25,903 bases of DNA from Vibrio tasmaniensis 1F-187 (GCF_000272405.2 NZ_AJZM02000063.1:1-25903), one strand, 5' to 3'. Numbered from the stretch's first letter, positions 1 to 8,690 are shown. Notes: generated from the letters alone by a model not told the origin. Program-made: numbers and translations.

Positions 1-38
1 ACCAGTTATTTACTACGATTGGTACTAAAAGGACTCTT

Positions 39-623
39 ATGAAACAAAGCCATTTCTTTGCCCATCTTGCCCGTATGAAGCTGATTCAACGCTGGCCCCT
101 GATGCGCTCAGTCTCAAGCGAGAACATTTCAGAGCATAGCCTACAGGTCGCTTTCGTCGCCCACGCCTTGGCGCTTATCAAAAACAAGAAGTTTGATGGC
201 AAACTCAACCCAGAACACATTGCTCTGCTTGGCATGTACCACGATACCAGTGAAGTGCTAACAGGTGATTTGCCGACGCCAGTTAAATACTACAATCCAG
301 ACATCGCACAAGAGTATAAGAAGATAGAAGCGGCAGCAGAGCAAAGACTGCTTTCAATGCTGCCAGAAGAGTTCCGAGACGACTTATCCCCGTTTTTGAT
401 ATCTGGAACAGCAAACAAAGAAGAGCAAAGCATCGTTAAGCAAGCCGACACCATCTGTGCTTACCTGAAATGCTTGGAAGAACTCAGCGCAGGTAATCAT
501 GAATACGAACAGGCCAAACGCAGGCTTGAAGAGACGCTATCACAACGTAAAAGCCCGGAAATGGACTACTTTCTCACCACATTTGCGCCGAGCTTTGAAT
601 TATCACTAGACGAGATAAGCTAA
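39..623 (+). CDS. yfbR: 5'-deoxynucleotidase YfbR (HD-domain dNMP phosphohydrolase)
   Basis: Predicted cytosolic hydrolase that removes phosphate from deoxyribonucleoside 5'-monophosphates, part of nucleotide salvage and dNTP balance. The 194-residue length is close to the E. coli enzyme. The metal-binding HD residues fall at the positions known for E. coli YfbR: H33 in SEHSLQV, H68-D69 in MYHDTSEV, and D137 in KQADTICAY. The GDLPTPVKY stretch after the HD pair is also typical of the family. The ATG has a good ribosome site (AAAAGGA, 27-33). A dGTPase-like gene follows on the same strand after about 55 bases, so the two may be co-transcribed. Identification is by family motifs; substrate specificity is inferred. 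Confidence 0.93.
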   Translation: MKQSHFFAHLARMKLIQRWPLMRSVSSENISEHSLQVAFVAHALALIKNKKFDGKLNPEHIALLGMYHDTSEVLTGDLPTPVKYYNPDIAQEYKKIEAAAEQRLLSMLPEEFRDDLSPFLISGTANKEEQSIVKQADTICAYLKCLEELSAGNHEYEQAKRRLEETLSQRKSPEMDYFLTTFAPSFELSLDEIS

Positions 624-677
624 CTGGGTATAAGTTGAGTGTAATTAGCTAAATAAATCAATTTGATAGGTGCTATT

Positions 678-2021
678 TTGAATTCTCCACTCGAACCACC
701 ATTTAAACTCGAACAAGAATGGCAACATCGAAATGACGATGAACATAAAATAAGGCGTGATGACCACCGTAGCCCGTATCAACGCGATCGTGCGCGGGTG
801 CTTCACTCTGCCGCTTTTCGCCGCCTCCAAGCAAAAACCCAAGTTCATGGCACCACGGTAAACGATTTCCACCGAACTCGCCTTACTCATTCGCTAGAAG
901 CCGCTCAGCTAGGTACCGGTATCGTTGCCCAGCTGAAAAAAAAGCAGCCCGAGTTTCGAGATTTATTGCCTTCAGACAGTTTGATTGATTCATTGTGTCT
1001 TGCTCACGACATTGGCCACCCACCTTATGGGCACGGTGGCGAAGTCGCGTTGAACTATATGATGCGCGATCATGGTGGCTTTGAGGGCAATGCTCAAACA
1101 TTTCGCATTGTCACGCAGCTAGAACCTTACACTGAACATCACGGGATGAACCTATCTCGACGCACTTTGTTAGGTTTGATTAAGTACCCTTCTCTGCTGA
1201 GTGAGGTTCAAGCTAAATTGCAGTCTGAACCCGTAAAGCATCAACGACAGCTCCGAGCTAAAGATTGGATGCCAGCAAAAGGCATCTACAATCATGATGA
1301 AGAGTTGTTTAACTGGGTGCTTGAACCGCTTTCAAGCAGCGACCAACAGCTCCTAAAACAGAAAAGAAAAACACACACCGAGCCTCTTGAACATAACAAG
1401 ACCAAATATAAGTCGCTGGATTGTTCGATTATGGAGTTGGCTGATGACATCGCGTATGGCGTACACGATTTAGAAGATGCGATTGTGCTTGGCTCTGTGA
1501 CCAAAGCTCAGTGGGTCGAATCGGCTTACCCTCAACTTAAAGAGATGGCCGATCCTTGGATTTGTGAACACCTAGATTCAATTACAGAGATGCTTTTCTC
1601 TGGTGAGCAGTATCGTCGAAAGGATGCGATTGGTGGGATAGTCAACGCTCTGTTGACCAGTATTTCGATTGAACGAGTAGATGCTAGATTTGAGAATGTA
1701 CTGCTTGCTTACAATGCGGTGCTTGAACCGAGCATGGACGCCACACTCGACAAACTGAAACACTTTGTCAGCGAGTTCGTGATTCAAGTGCCACAGGTTC
1801 AAGTTATCGAATATAAAGGTCAGCAGATTATCATGGATATGTTTGAAGCATTCAGCGCAGATCCTGAACGCTTGCTGCCACTACCTATCAAGAAGCAATG
1901 GCTACAACATCAAGATGAGTCTCGAAAAATGCGCGTGATTGCGGATTACATATCATCCATGACCGATGATCTTGCACAGAAAATGCACCAGCAACTGTTC
2001 TCAGCTCATACTGAATTTTAA
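678..2021 (+). CDS. dgt: Deoxyguanosinetriphosphate triphosphohydrolase-like protein (dGTPase family)
   Basis: HD-superfamily dNTP triphosphohydrolase, which in this family splits dGTP or other dNTPs into the nucleoside and triphosphate. With the start used here (447 residues), H71 lies in RLTHSLEAAQ and H110-D111 in LAHDIGHPPYGHGGE, the metal site. The N-terminal RSPYQRDRARVLHSAAFRRLQAKTQV block is the usual dGTPase signature. I prefer the TTG at 678 because TAGG (667-670) sits 7 bases upstream. An in-frame TTG at 663 gives five more residues but has no visible ribosome site. The protein belongs to the shorter 'dGTPase-like' group rather than the 505-residue E. coli Dgt, so dGTP specificity is not assured. 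It lies just behind yfbR, another dNMP/dNTP-acting HD enzyme. Confidence 0.9.
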   Translation: MNSPLEPPFKLEQEWQHRNDDEHKIRRDDHRSPYQRDRARVLHSAAFRRLQAKTQVHGTTVNDFHRTRLTHSLEAAQLGTGIVAQLKKKQPEFRDLLPSDSLIDSLCLAHDIGHPPYGHGGEVALNYMMRDHGGFEGNAQTFRIVTQLEPYTEHHGMNLSRRTLLGLIKYPSLLSEVQAKLQSEPVKHQRQLRAKDWMPAKGIYNHDEELFNWVLEPLSSSDQQLLKQKRKTHTEPLEHNKTKYKSLDCSIMELADDIAYGVHDLEDAIVLGSVTKAQWVESAYPQLKEMADPWICEHLDSITEMLFSGEQYRRKDAIGGIVNALLTSISIERVDARFENVLLAYNAVLEPSMDATLDKLKHFVSEFVIQVPQVQVIEYKGQQIIMDMFEAFSADPERLLPLPIKKQWLQHQDESRKMRVIADYISSMTDDLAQKMHQQLFSAHTEF

Positions 2022-2048
2022 TTTCTGACTCGTTCCAACGAAACTGGC

Positions 2049-2648
2049 TTAATCTAGGTAGTTTTTCTCAAACACGCCCGGCGGCATTTGATTGATTTGA
2101 AACTGAATCATTTGGTCAAATGCCGTTAGCAGAGGGCTAAAGTCTCGATCATTTTCTAACAAGCTCAACAGATGATAACCCGCCTCTACTGTCGAAAGGC
2201 TGTTTTCACTTGGCGCTTTGCGAATTCGGTAATTACCCTTGAGATCTTTCGGCAAGTGAACCGTATTCAACGCATGCAAGTTACTCGATACTTGCCACAT
2301 CTTGAACGCCTTCTTCCAGGTGCCATCCAATAAAATCACACGCAGCTTCTTTTCAGGACATGTCGCCGACTCAACTGAAACAGAGTTTTCGCTTGGGTAT
2401 AAAATCACATGTTGGTACTGTTCATCGCACAACAATGCGTTGAGTTGTTCATTGTCTGAAAAGTCTTCACCGACAAACGTCACACTGTTATTTAGAGATA
2501 ACGAGAGGATACGCGCAGTTCCCATCGGGCGATGCTCTTCTGATGGGTGCTGAAGAATGATAAGCTCAACGTTCGATTCTAGTGGCGTAACCCACTGACA
2601 TATACAAGCTTTCAAAGCCTTGCTGCATTGGCGGCAATAACGAGACAT
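2049..2648 (-). CDS. tapT: DTW-domain tRNA-uridine aminocarboxypropyltransferase (TapT/YfiP family)
   Basis: Predicted to transfer the 3-amino-3-carboxypropyl group of S-adenosylmethionine to a uridine in tRNA (acp3U47 in E. coli). The 199-residue protein starts with a likely zinc-binding cysteine set (C5, C8, C15, C17 in MSRYCRQCSKALKACICQW). The family's DTW-type core appears as LLDGTWKKAFKM near residue 107, followed by the RKAPSENSLSTVEA block that is strongly conserved in DTW proteins. It is somewhat shorter than E. coli TapT (about 230 residues), so it could be a DTW paralogue. It converges with the dGTPase gene. Its first codons lie head to head with the rhombosortase gene, so the two share a very compact divergent start region. 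Confidence 0.8.
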   Translation of the reverse strand: MSRYCRQCSKALKACICQWVTPLESNVELIILQHPSEEHRPMGTARILSLSLNNSVTFVGEDFSDNEQLNALLCDEQYQHVILYPSENSVSVESATCPEKKLRVILLDGTWKKAFKMWQVSSNLHALNTVHLPKDLKGNYRIRKAPSENSLSTVEAGYHLLSLLENDRDFSPLLTAFDQMIQFQINQMPPGVFEKNYLD

Positions 2649-2657
2649 GGATTTAAT

Positions 2658-3200
2658 GTGTACCCTGTTTTAATTTTCACTTCACTTTTATGCGTATTAT
2701 TCCAACTAGAGCCTGTTCAGGCTTGGGTAGTTTGGGATAAAAATGCGATCGCCGATGGGCAATGGTGGCGGATCCTAACAGGAAACTTTTCACATACCAA
2801 CTACTCGCACCTTCTGATGAATCTAGCCGGCTTATGGATCATCAGCTATCTGTTTCAACCGAGTAAAAAACAGCTTGCTCTTGCTCTGCTTGTGATTAGT
2901 TTAGTCACTGGGGTCGCTTTGTTGTTTTCGAGTATTCAGATCTATGTTGGCCTATCTGGCTCTTTGCATGGGTTATTTGGCTTATTCGCGCTCAGTGAGG
3001 CTTTAAACGTTAGGAGATCAAGTTGGCTGTTAGTGTTGGGATTAATCGTTAAAATCGCTTGGGAGCAGCTTGTTGGCCCTTCTAGCACGACTGGAGAACT
3101 GATTAATGCTCGTGTCGCGATTGAAGCCCACCTAGCAGGTGCACTGGCCGGAGGCTTCATATCTATCGCTTCATTTCTAACAAGTAGACAAACGGATTAA
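2658..3200 (+). CDS. rrtA: Rhombosortase (rhomboid-family intramembrane serine protease)
   Basis: Small inner-membrane rhomboid protease of about 180 residues. The catalytic serine is in the GLSGSLHG motif and the catalytic histidine in EAHLAGALAG near the C-terminus. NHLL-type residues (SHTNYSHLLMNLAGLW) mark the second helix. About six hydrophobic segments are visible. Rhombosortases process secreted proteins that carry a GlyGly-CTERM tail (known for V. cholerae RrtA and serine protease VesB). The start is uncertain. The GTG at 2658 leads straight into the first helix with GGA (2649-2651) upstream. A TTG at 2628 would add 10 residues but would lie inside the tapT coding region on the other strand and has no ribosome site. 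The stop codon shares TTAA with the comEA stop (tail-to-tail overlap). Confidence 0.82.
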   Translation: MYPVLIFTSLLCVLFQLEPVQAWVVWDKNAIADGQWWRILTGNFSHTNYSHLLMNLAGLWIISYLFQPSKKQLALALLVISLVTGVALLFSSIQIYVGLSGSLHGLFGLFALSEALNVRRSSWLLVLGLIVKIAWEQLVGPSSTTGELINARVAIEAHLAGALAGGFISIASFLTSRQTD

Positions 3201-3496
3201 AGTTGAATTCTTTCGCGGTTCTTTTTAACCGTGGCTTCACCTATCCCTTTCACACTCACCAAATCATCAGCAGTCGTAAATGCCCCGTTTTGATCCCTGT
3301 AATCGACGATCTCTTGAGCTTTCTTATCCCCAACACCAACCAATAGCGCTGACAGCTCTTCAGCTGTCGCGGTATTGATATTGACCGTAATCTCAATGCC
3401 ATCGTAAAGCTCTGCCTTAGTTGGGCTGTCTGCATACGCTGCGGGGCTTAACAGAATCAGAAATGTAAGAAATAATGTTGAATATATCGTGCGCAT
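3197..3496 (-). CDS. comEA: ComEA-family periplasmic helix-hairpin-helix DNA-binding protein
   Basis: A 99-residue protein with a signal peptide (residues 1-22, cleavage after AYA-DS). The C-terminal helix-hairpin-helix DNA-binding domain begins at INTATAEELSALLVGVGDKKA (about 39-60) and its second hairpin is VKGIGEATVKK. In V. cholerae, ComEA in this same position beside ppiD binds incoming DNA in the periplasm and pulls it across the outer membrane during natural transformation. The ribosome site AAAGGAAC lies 7-8 bases before the ATG. A strong terminator between ppiD and this gene implies its own promoter, as expected for a competence-regulated gene. I could not find a clear CRP-S/TfoX-type site upstream. 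Orthology rests on domain plus synteny. Confidence 0.88.
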   Translation of the reverse strand: MRTIYSTLFLTFLILLSPAAYADSPTKAELYDGIEITVNINTATAEELSALLVGVGDKKAQEIVDYRDQNGAFTTADDLVSVKGIGEATVKKNRERIQL

Positions 3497-3560
3497 AAAC
3501 CGTTCCTTTGTTCAAAAAACGTAACTTATGCATTTGCTGCGCTAGATAAAACACTCACCA

Positions 3561-3596
3561 GACAAAAATAAAGCGGGTCACCTAAGTGACCCGCTT
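3561..3596 (-). terminator. Intrinsic terminator after ppiD
   Basis: A perfect 11-base-pair stem (3571-3581 with 3586-3596) closes a four-base loop. Read on the minus strand it is followed by a U-rich tail (TTTATTTTTG, about 3563-3572). It lies about 120 bases beyond the ppiD stop and just before the comEA promoter region, insulating comEA from the quality-control genes. Confidence 0.85.
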
Positions 3597-3717
3597 CGTT
3601 ATACATCTAATTTTCATCAATTTGTTAGCTAGCTCGCAAACCGAGTTGCTGCACTACTTTCAAGTTGTATTCTCAAGTTGCATTACTCGGCAGAAGACTA
3701 CCGAGTAAATTCAAAGC

Positions 3718-5583
3718 TTATTGAGCTTGACCAACGATGTAGTATTCAACGTCTGCATTTTTACGCAGTACGTTTAGTACATTAGTAAGGTCTTGTTGAT
3801 TACCAACGCGCTCTAACTGTGCACCAAGTTGTGTGCTGTAAGCAGGGTTGATTTCAGCCGTTACTTTAGAAAGCTCAACAACAACGATGTTACCGTCTTG
3901 ATCTTTAGATTGACCGAACACAGCTTGGCCGGCTTCTGGTTTCACTAGAGCGAATACAGATGCAGCTAATGGAGAATTACGGTCAATGGTTTCAAGTTCA
4001 GTAAACTCAAGGCTGTTATCCGCCAGTACCGCTTCATTACCTTGCTTAAGTTCGTTTACTAGAGAAACACCTAGCTCTACCGCTTGTTGCTCTGCTTTTA
4101 CAGCAGACAATGCAGCTACAACTTGATCTTTCACTTCTGCTAAAGGAAGAACTGTTTCGTCGCGAGTCTCTTCTACACGTACAACAATAACGTGCTCAGG
4201 AGCCACTTCGATAACTTCAGAGTTCAAACCGTCTTCTTTCACTTCAGGGCTCAAGATAGCTTGCATTACTGCAGGCGTCATCAGAACTTCTGGAGCGTCA
4301 GCTTGAGAGATGAAATCAGTCGTCGTGATCTTCGCGTTGATAGCTTCAGCAGAGTCGTCTAGAGAATCTGGGAATTCAAACGCTACTTTTTCAAGTTCAG
4401 TTTGTTGCTCGTAGAACTGATCAACGGCGTGTTGGTCTAGAAGCTCTTGCTTAATATCAGTAGCAACTTCAGTGTAAGGCTGAGCTTGAGATGCTTTTAC
4501 TTCGTCTAGCTTGATGATGTGGTAGCCAAAATCAGATTTAACTAAGCCAGTCGTATCGCCAATATTCTCAAGAGCGAAAGCCGCCTCTTCGAATGCTGGA
4601 TCCATAACATCGCGTTCAATCCAACCTAGGTCACCGCCAACATCTGCACTACCGAAGTCGTCAGATTTTTCTTCTGCTAGCGTAGCAAAATCAGCACCTG
4701 CATTTAGCTCGTCTAGGATAGACTGAGCTTTCGCTTCGTCATCACCTTGAACTAGAATGTGGCTAACTTTACGTTGCTCTTCAGTAGAGTACTTGTCTAG
4801 ATGCTCTTGGTAGTATTTCTGTGCTTCCTCATCGCTAACTTCAAGTTGCGATTTAAGTGCTTCAGCAGAAAGTTCGATGTAAGACACCTTAGCCTGCTCT
4901 GGACGAGTGTAAGCCGCAGGGTTCTCTTGGTAGTACTGTTCGATTTGCTCGTCAGTTAACTCGATATTTTTCGCTAGGTCAGCAACAGATAGTGTCACTG
5001 TGCGAATGTCACGAGTTTGAGCAATAAGCTTGCTCTGAATATCAATTTCGCCTTGAAGAACAAATTCACTGCCTTGAAGTGCAGTAACAAACTGGTTACG
5101 CATTAGGTCACGACGCATGTATTCAGCGAAGCTTTCTGCGCTGAAACCTGCACGACGTAATGCCGATTGGTAAACTTCTTGGTCGAATTGACCAGCCGTT
5201 TGAAACTGAGGCATTTCTAGAATCATGGTACGGATTTGAGAATCACTGATTCGTAGGCCTAGAGACTCTGCTTGCTGCTCAAGTAGAACATCGTTGATCA
5301 TGCGATCAAGTACTGACTTACGGAAAGACTCAACGTATGCAGGGTCTGCAAGCATTTGAGCGAAGTAATCGCCAAGTTGAGATTGCATGCGATTACGTTC
5401 GTTTTGGTAAGCTTGTTCGAACTCACCACGAGCAATTTCTGTGTTGCCAACTTTAGCTGCTGCGTTGTTACCGCCACCGGTGATGTAGCTGCCTACACCT
5501 GCGAATACGAATGACAGGATAATCAACCCAAGGATAATTTTTACCGCGATGCTATTCACGCCTTCGCGTAATCGATCCATCAT
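3718..5583 (-). CDS. ppiD: Peptidyl-prolyl isomerase / periplasmic chaperone PpiD
   Basis: Membrane-anchored periplasmic folding factor that meets proteins leaving the SecYEG translocon. The 621-residue sequence starts like E. coli PpiD (MMDRLREGVNSIAVKI). It has one membrane helix (about residues 14-34), a SurA-like N-terminal chaperone region (about 40-200) and a parvulin domain (about 272-360, from RKVSHILVQG to DFGYHIIKLDEV). A C-terminal helical and parvulin-like remainder follows. In E. coli the parvulin domain is poorly active, so chaperone function may dominate. It is separated from hupB upstream by a terminator and should have its own promoter around 5590-5650. A short hairpin (5605-5610 with 5615-5620) lies just ahead of the ribosome site in its leader. 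Confidence 0.95.
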   Translation of the reverse strand: MMDRLREGVNSIAVKIILGLIILSFVFAGVGSYITGGGNNAAAKVGNTEIARGEFEQAYQNERNRMQSQLGDYFAQMLADPAYVESFRKSVLDRMINDVLLEQQAESLGLRISDSQIRTMILEMPQFQTAGQFDQEVYQSALRRAGFSAESFAEYMRRDLMRNQFVTALQGSEFVLQGEIDIQSKLIAQTRDIRTVTLSVADLAKNIELTDEQIEQYYQENPAAYTRPEQAKVSYIELSAEALKSQLEVSDEEAQKYYQEHLDKYSTEEQRKVSHILVQGDDEAKAQSILDELNAGADFATLAEEKSDDFGSADVGGDLGWIERDVMDPAFEEAAFALENIGDTTGLVKSDFGYHIIKLDEVKASQAQPYTEVATDIKQELLDQHAVDQFYEQQTELEKVAFEFPDSLDDSAEAINAKITTTDFISQADAPEVLMTPAVMQAILSPEVKEDGLNSEVIEVAPEHVIVVRVEETRDETVLPLAEVKDQVVAALSAVKAEQQAVELGVSLVNELKQGNEAVLADNSLEFTELETIDRNSPLAASVFALVKPEAGQAVFGQSKDQDGNIVVVELSKVTAEINPAYSTQLGAQLERVGNQQDLTNVLNVLRKNADVEYYIVGQAQ

Positions 5584-5647
5584 AATTTAAGTGCTCTCCG
5601 GATATGAAGCATTGGCTTCAAAATAAAAATCTATTCACGCGATATTA

Positions 5648-5682
5648 TCAGAAAAAGAAATGCGCATCAGTAGGATGCGCAT
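5648..5682 (-). terminator. Intrinsic terminator after hupB
   Basis: A perfect 9-base-pair stem, ATGCGCATC (5660-5668) pairing with GATGCGCAT (5674-5682), has a five-base loop. On the minus strand it is followed by a U-rich tract (TTCTTTTTCTG, 5649-5659). It lies about 120 bases beyond the hupB stop and about 65 bases before the ppiD start. Confidence 0.82.
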
Positions 5683-5803
5683 AATTTAAATAAGTTCAAT
5701 GTGCTTTGCACATATACTGTTTAAAAATGAAACATCATTGTTCAAACAGTAAACGCATATTACTGCCTTCCCCTCACAAAACTCGAGGTTTCAGCAACAA
5801 AAA

Positions 5804-6076
5804 TTAGTTACATGCGTCTTTAAGTGCTTTACCCGCTTTGAAGCCAGGTACTTTAGCTTCTGCGATTTGGATCTCTTCACCAGTTTTTGGGTTACGACCT
5901 GTACGAGCAGCACGAGTACGAACACTGAAAGTACCAAAGCCAACAAGTGCAACTTGGTCGCCTGATTGTAACGTTGTGCCAACTGCTTCGATGAAAGCGT
6001 CTAGAGCGCGACCAGCTGAAGCTTTAGAGATGTCTGCGTTTTCTGCGATTGATTCTACTAGTTGTGTTTTATTCAC
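5804..6076 (-). CDS. hupB: DNA-binding protein HU-beta
   Basis: Nucleoid-associated histone-like protein that binds and bends DNA as a dimer. I use the GTG start (6074-6076), giving 90 residues ([18 protein letters not shown]...), the standard HU length. A strong AGGGGA ribosome site (6083-6088) sits six bases upstream. An upstream in-frame ATG at 6097 would add seven residues that contain this ribosome site and is less likely. The DNA-binding arm is evident in [25 protein letters not shown], and the C-terminal [13 protein letters not shown] is typical. The position between lon and ppiD is the usual gammaproteobacterial one. It is flanked by terminators on both sides, so it is probably a separate transcript. 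Confidence 0.95.
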   Translation of the reverse strand: MNKTQLVESIAENADISKASAGRALDAFIEAVGTTLQSGDQVALVGFGTFSVRTRAARTGRNPKTGEEIQIAEAKVPGFKAGKALKDACN

Positions 6077-6199
6077 TGTTTTTCCCCTATGTGTCATCTG
6101 TGACTACTTCTCGATGACTGTACGTTCCATTTTGGTTTTAATTTAGCCGCAAGCCTTATTACAAAAGGGCTGCCGCTTTAGTCGAATAACTTAGCGTCC

Positions 6200-6238
6200 A
6201 AAAAAAACGCTGACAAGCCTTTTCGGGTCTATCAGCGT
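6200..6238 (-). terminator. Intrinsic terminator after lon
   Basis: ACGCTGA (6207-6213) pairs with TCAGCGT (6232-6238) around an 18-base loop. On the minus strand the stem is followed directly by a run of about seven Ts (6200-6206). It lies 30 bases beyond the lon stop. The long loop makes the stem weaker than the others in this block, but the T-run is clear. Confidence 0.75.
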
Positions 6239-6267
6239 AATTCTTTACTTATTTTTGCTATGCATCA

Positions 6268-8619
6268 CTATTTTTTCACGTCGAACTCGACCCCTGACGG
6301 ATCTCGTTCTAGTGCGACTTTCAGTACTTCATCAATCCATTGAACCGGAATCACCTTCAAGTCAGCGATTACGTTGTCTGGAATCTCTTCCAAATCACGT
6401 TCATTGTCTTTAGGAATCAAGACCGTTTTAATGCCACCGCGGTGCGCTGCAAGAAGCTTTTCTTTCAAGCCACCGATAGGTAAAACTTCACCACGAAGGG
6501 TAATTTCACCGGTCATACCAACCTCTGCTTTTACAGGGTTACCCGTTAAGCTAGAGACCAATGCAGTACACATTGCGATACCCGCACTAGGGCCATCTTT
6601 CGGTGTAGCACCTTCCGGTACGTGAACGTGAATATCGCGCTTTTCGTAGAAATCTGAGTTAATACCCAGTTTCTCGGCACGAGAACGAACCACGGTCATT
6701 GCCGCTTGAATCGATTCTTTCATCACATCACCAAGTGAACCGGTTTGCGTTAGCTTACCTTTACCCGGCATTGCTTCAGTTTCGATAGTCAGTAGATCAC
6801 CACCAACTTGAGTCCAAGCTAAACCAGTCACTTGACCAATACGGTTACTTTCATCCGCTTTACCGAAGTCATGACGTTGAACGCCTAAGTACTCTTTCAG
6901 GTTATCAATATTAACCGTTACAGACTTAAGGTCGCTGTCTAGCAAGATGTTCTTCACAGCTTTACGACAGATCTTAGAGATTTCACGCTCTAGGCTACGT
7001 ACACCCGCTTCACGTGTGTAGTAACGAATGATGCCGATGATTGCAGAGTCTTCAATCTCAATCTCATGAGGCTTAAGACCGTTGCGTTGAACTTGCTTGT
7101 CCAATAGGTGGCTCTTAGCAATGTTCAGCTTTTCATCTTCTGTGTAACCAGACAGGCGAATCACTTCCATACGGTCCAGCAGTGGGCCAGGAATGTCCAT
7201 TGAGTTAGACGTTGCCACGAACATCACATCAGACAGATCGTAATCGACTTCTAGATAGTGATCGTTGAATGCATTGTTTTGCTCAGGGTCTAGAACTTCT
7301 AGAAGCGCTGAAGATGGGTCGCCACGCATATCAGAAGACATCTTATCGATTTCATCTAATAGGAACAGTGGGTTCTTAACGCCAACTTTAGACATCTTCT
7401 GGATTAATTTACCCGGAAGTGAACCGATGTACGTACGACGGTGACCACGAATCTCAGCTTCATCACGAACGCCGCCTAGCGCCATACGTGTGTACTTACG
7501 ACCCGTTGCCGCAGCAATCGAACGACCTAGTGAGGTTTTACCAACACCAGGAGGACCTACAAGACAAAGGATTGGACCTTTTAGCTTGTTGATACGATTT
7601 TGTACTGCCAAGTACTCAAGAATACGTTCTTTAACACGCTCTAAGCCATAGTGATCTTCGTTTAAGATCTCTTCCGCTTTCGCTAAATTCTTTTTAACTT
7701 TTGAACGCTTAGCCCAAGGAACGCCTACCATCCAATCAATGTAACTACGTACTACTGTTGCTTCAGCAGACATTGGCGACATCATTTTCAGTTTTTGCAG
7801 TTCTTGCTCAGTTTTTTCACGAGCTTCTTGAGGCATCTTAGAATCTTCGATCTTCTTCTTCAGAGTCTCGAATTCATCAGGCGCGTCGTCCATCTCGCCC
7901 AGTTCTTTCTGAATCGCTTTCATTTGCTCATTCAGATAGTACTCACGCTGAGACTTTTCCATCTGTTTCTTAACGCGGCCACGGATGCGTTTTTCAACTT
8001 GCAGGATATCAATTTCTGACTCCATTTGGCCCATCAAGAATTCCAGGCGTTCCGTCACATCTGAAATTTCTAGAACGTGCTGCTTATCTACCAGTTTAAG
8101 TGGCATGTGCGCAGCAATCGTATCAGCAAGGCGAGCAGCCTCATCAATACCGTTCAGCGAGGTTAGAACCTCTGGTGGAATCTTTTTGTTCAGCTTAATA
8201 AAGCCTTCGAATTGATTGATCGCACTGCGAACAACCACTTCTTGTTCTTTTTCGTCAAGTTCTGAGGTTACAACGTATTCGGCATCCGCTAAGAAAAACT
8301 CACTCTCTTTGAACTGGTGAATTTTTGCACGCTGCTGACCTTCGACAAGTACTTTTACGGTACCATCTGGCAGCTTTAGCAACTGAAGAATAGTAGCGAC
8401 TGTACCTACGTTAAATAGGTCGTCGATTGAAGGCTCATCAGTGTCCGCTTCTTTCTGCGCTACAAGTAGTACTTGTTTGTTAGCTTCCATTGCCGATTCA
8501 AGGCAAGTAATCGATTTTTCACGACCAACAAACAATGGAATAACCATGTGTGGGTAAACCACTACATCACGTAGAGGTAGCACGGGGATTTCGATACGCT
8601 CGGAACGTTCCAAGTTCAT
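6268..8619 (-). CDS. lon: ATP-dependent protease La (Lon)
   Basis: Cytosolic AAA+ serine protease that degrades damaged and regulatory proteins; in vibrios it also affects motility, biofilm and cell division. The 783 residues match E. coli Lon (784) from the first residues (MNLERSERIEIPVLPLRDVV). The N-terminal substrate domain covers about 1-205 and a coiled coil about 205-280. The Walker A motif GPPGVGKT is at 355-362 and Walker B LLDEID about 420-425. The protease domain carries the catalytic S678 in PKDGPSAG and K721 in GGLKEKL. Ribosome site GAGAG lies 7-8 bases before the ATG. A sigma-32-type promoter is visible upstream, and a terminator follows each side, so it is likely a single-gene heat-shock transcript. 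Confidence 0.98.
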   Translation of the reverse strand: MNLERSERIEIPVLPLRDVVVYPHMVIPLFVGREKSITCLESAMEANKQVLLVAQKEADTDEPSIDDLFNVGTVATILQLLKLPDGTVKVLVEGQQRAKIHQFKESEFFLADAEYVVTSELDEKEQEVVVRSAINQFEGFIKLNKKIPPEVLTSLNGIDEAARLADTIAAHMPLKLVDKQHVLEISDVTERLEFLMGQMESEIDILQVEKRIRGRVKKQMEKSQREYYLNEQMKAIQKELGEMDDAPDEFETLKKKIEDSKMPQEAREKTEQELQKLKMMSPMSAEATVVRSYIDWMVGVPWAKRSKVKKNLAKAEEILNEDHYGLERVKERILEYLAVQNRINKLKGPILCLVGPPGVGKTSLGRSIAAATGRKYTRMALGGVRDEAEIRGHRRTYIGSLPGKLIQKMSKVGVKNPLFLLDEIDKMSSDMRGDPSSALLEVLDPEQNNAFNDHYLEVDYDLSDVMFVATSNSMDIPGPLLDRMEVIRLSGYTEDEKLNIAKSHLLDKQVQRNGLKPHEIEIEDSAIIGIIRYYTREAGVRSLEREISKICRKAVKNILLDSDLKSVTVNIDNLKEYLGVQRHDFGKADESNRIGQVTGLAWTQVGGDLLTIETEAMPGKGKLTQTGSLGDVMKESIQAAMTVVRSRAEKLGINSDFYEKRDIHVHVPEGATPKDGPSAGIAMCTALVSSLTGNPVKAEVGMTGEITLRGEVLPIGGLKEKLLAAHRGGIKTVLIPKDNERDLEEIPDNVIADLKVIPVQWIDEVLKVALERDPSGVEFDVKK

Positions 8620-8653
8620 ATATTTCTCTCTTCCGCTTTAACTTATAAAGCAG

Positions 8654-8683
8654 TATATGGGGCTTAAACGACTGGATTCAATG
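8654..8683 (-). promoter_or_regulatory. Sigma-32 (heat-shock) promoter of lon
   Basis: On the minus strand a -10 element CCCCATATA (8654-8662) lies 13-14 bases downstream of a -35 element CATTGAA (8677-8683). The RpoH consensus is CTTGAAA, 11-16 bases, CCCATNT; the -10 element is an excellent match and the -35 a good one. The element lies about 35 bases before the lon ATG. E. coli lon is also heat-shock controlled. Confidence 0.75.
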
Positions 8684-8690
8684 GAAGAAT

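Noticed and set aside
645..890. Open frame on the minus strand at the 5' end of the dGTPase gene
   Set aside because: It lies opposite strongly conserved dGTPase residues, has no ribosome site and no recognisable domain; a shadow frame.
3497..3570. Possible CRP-S competence site before comEA
   Set aside because: A partial GCGCAG...AAA half-site is present but the symmetric other half is missing; not enough to call.
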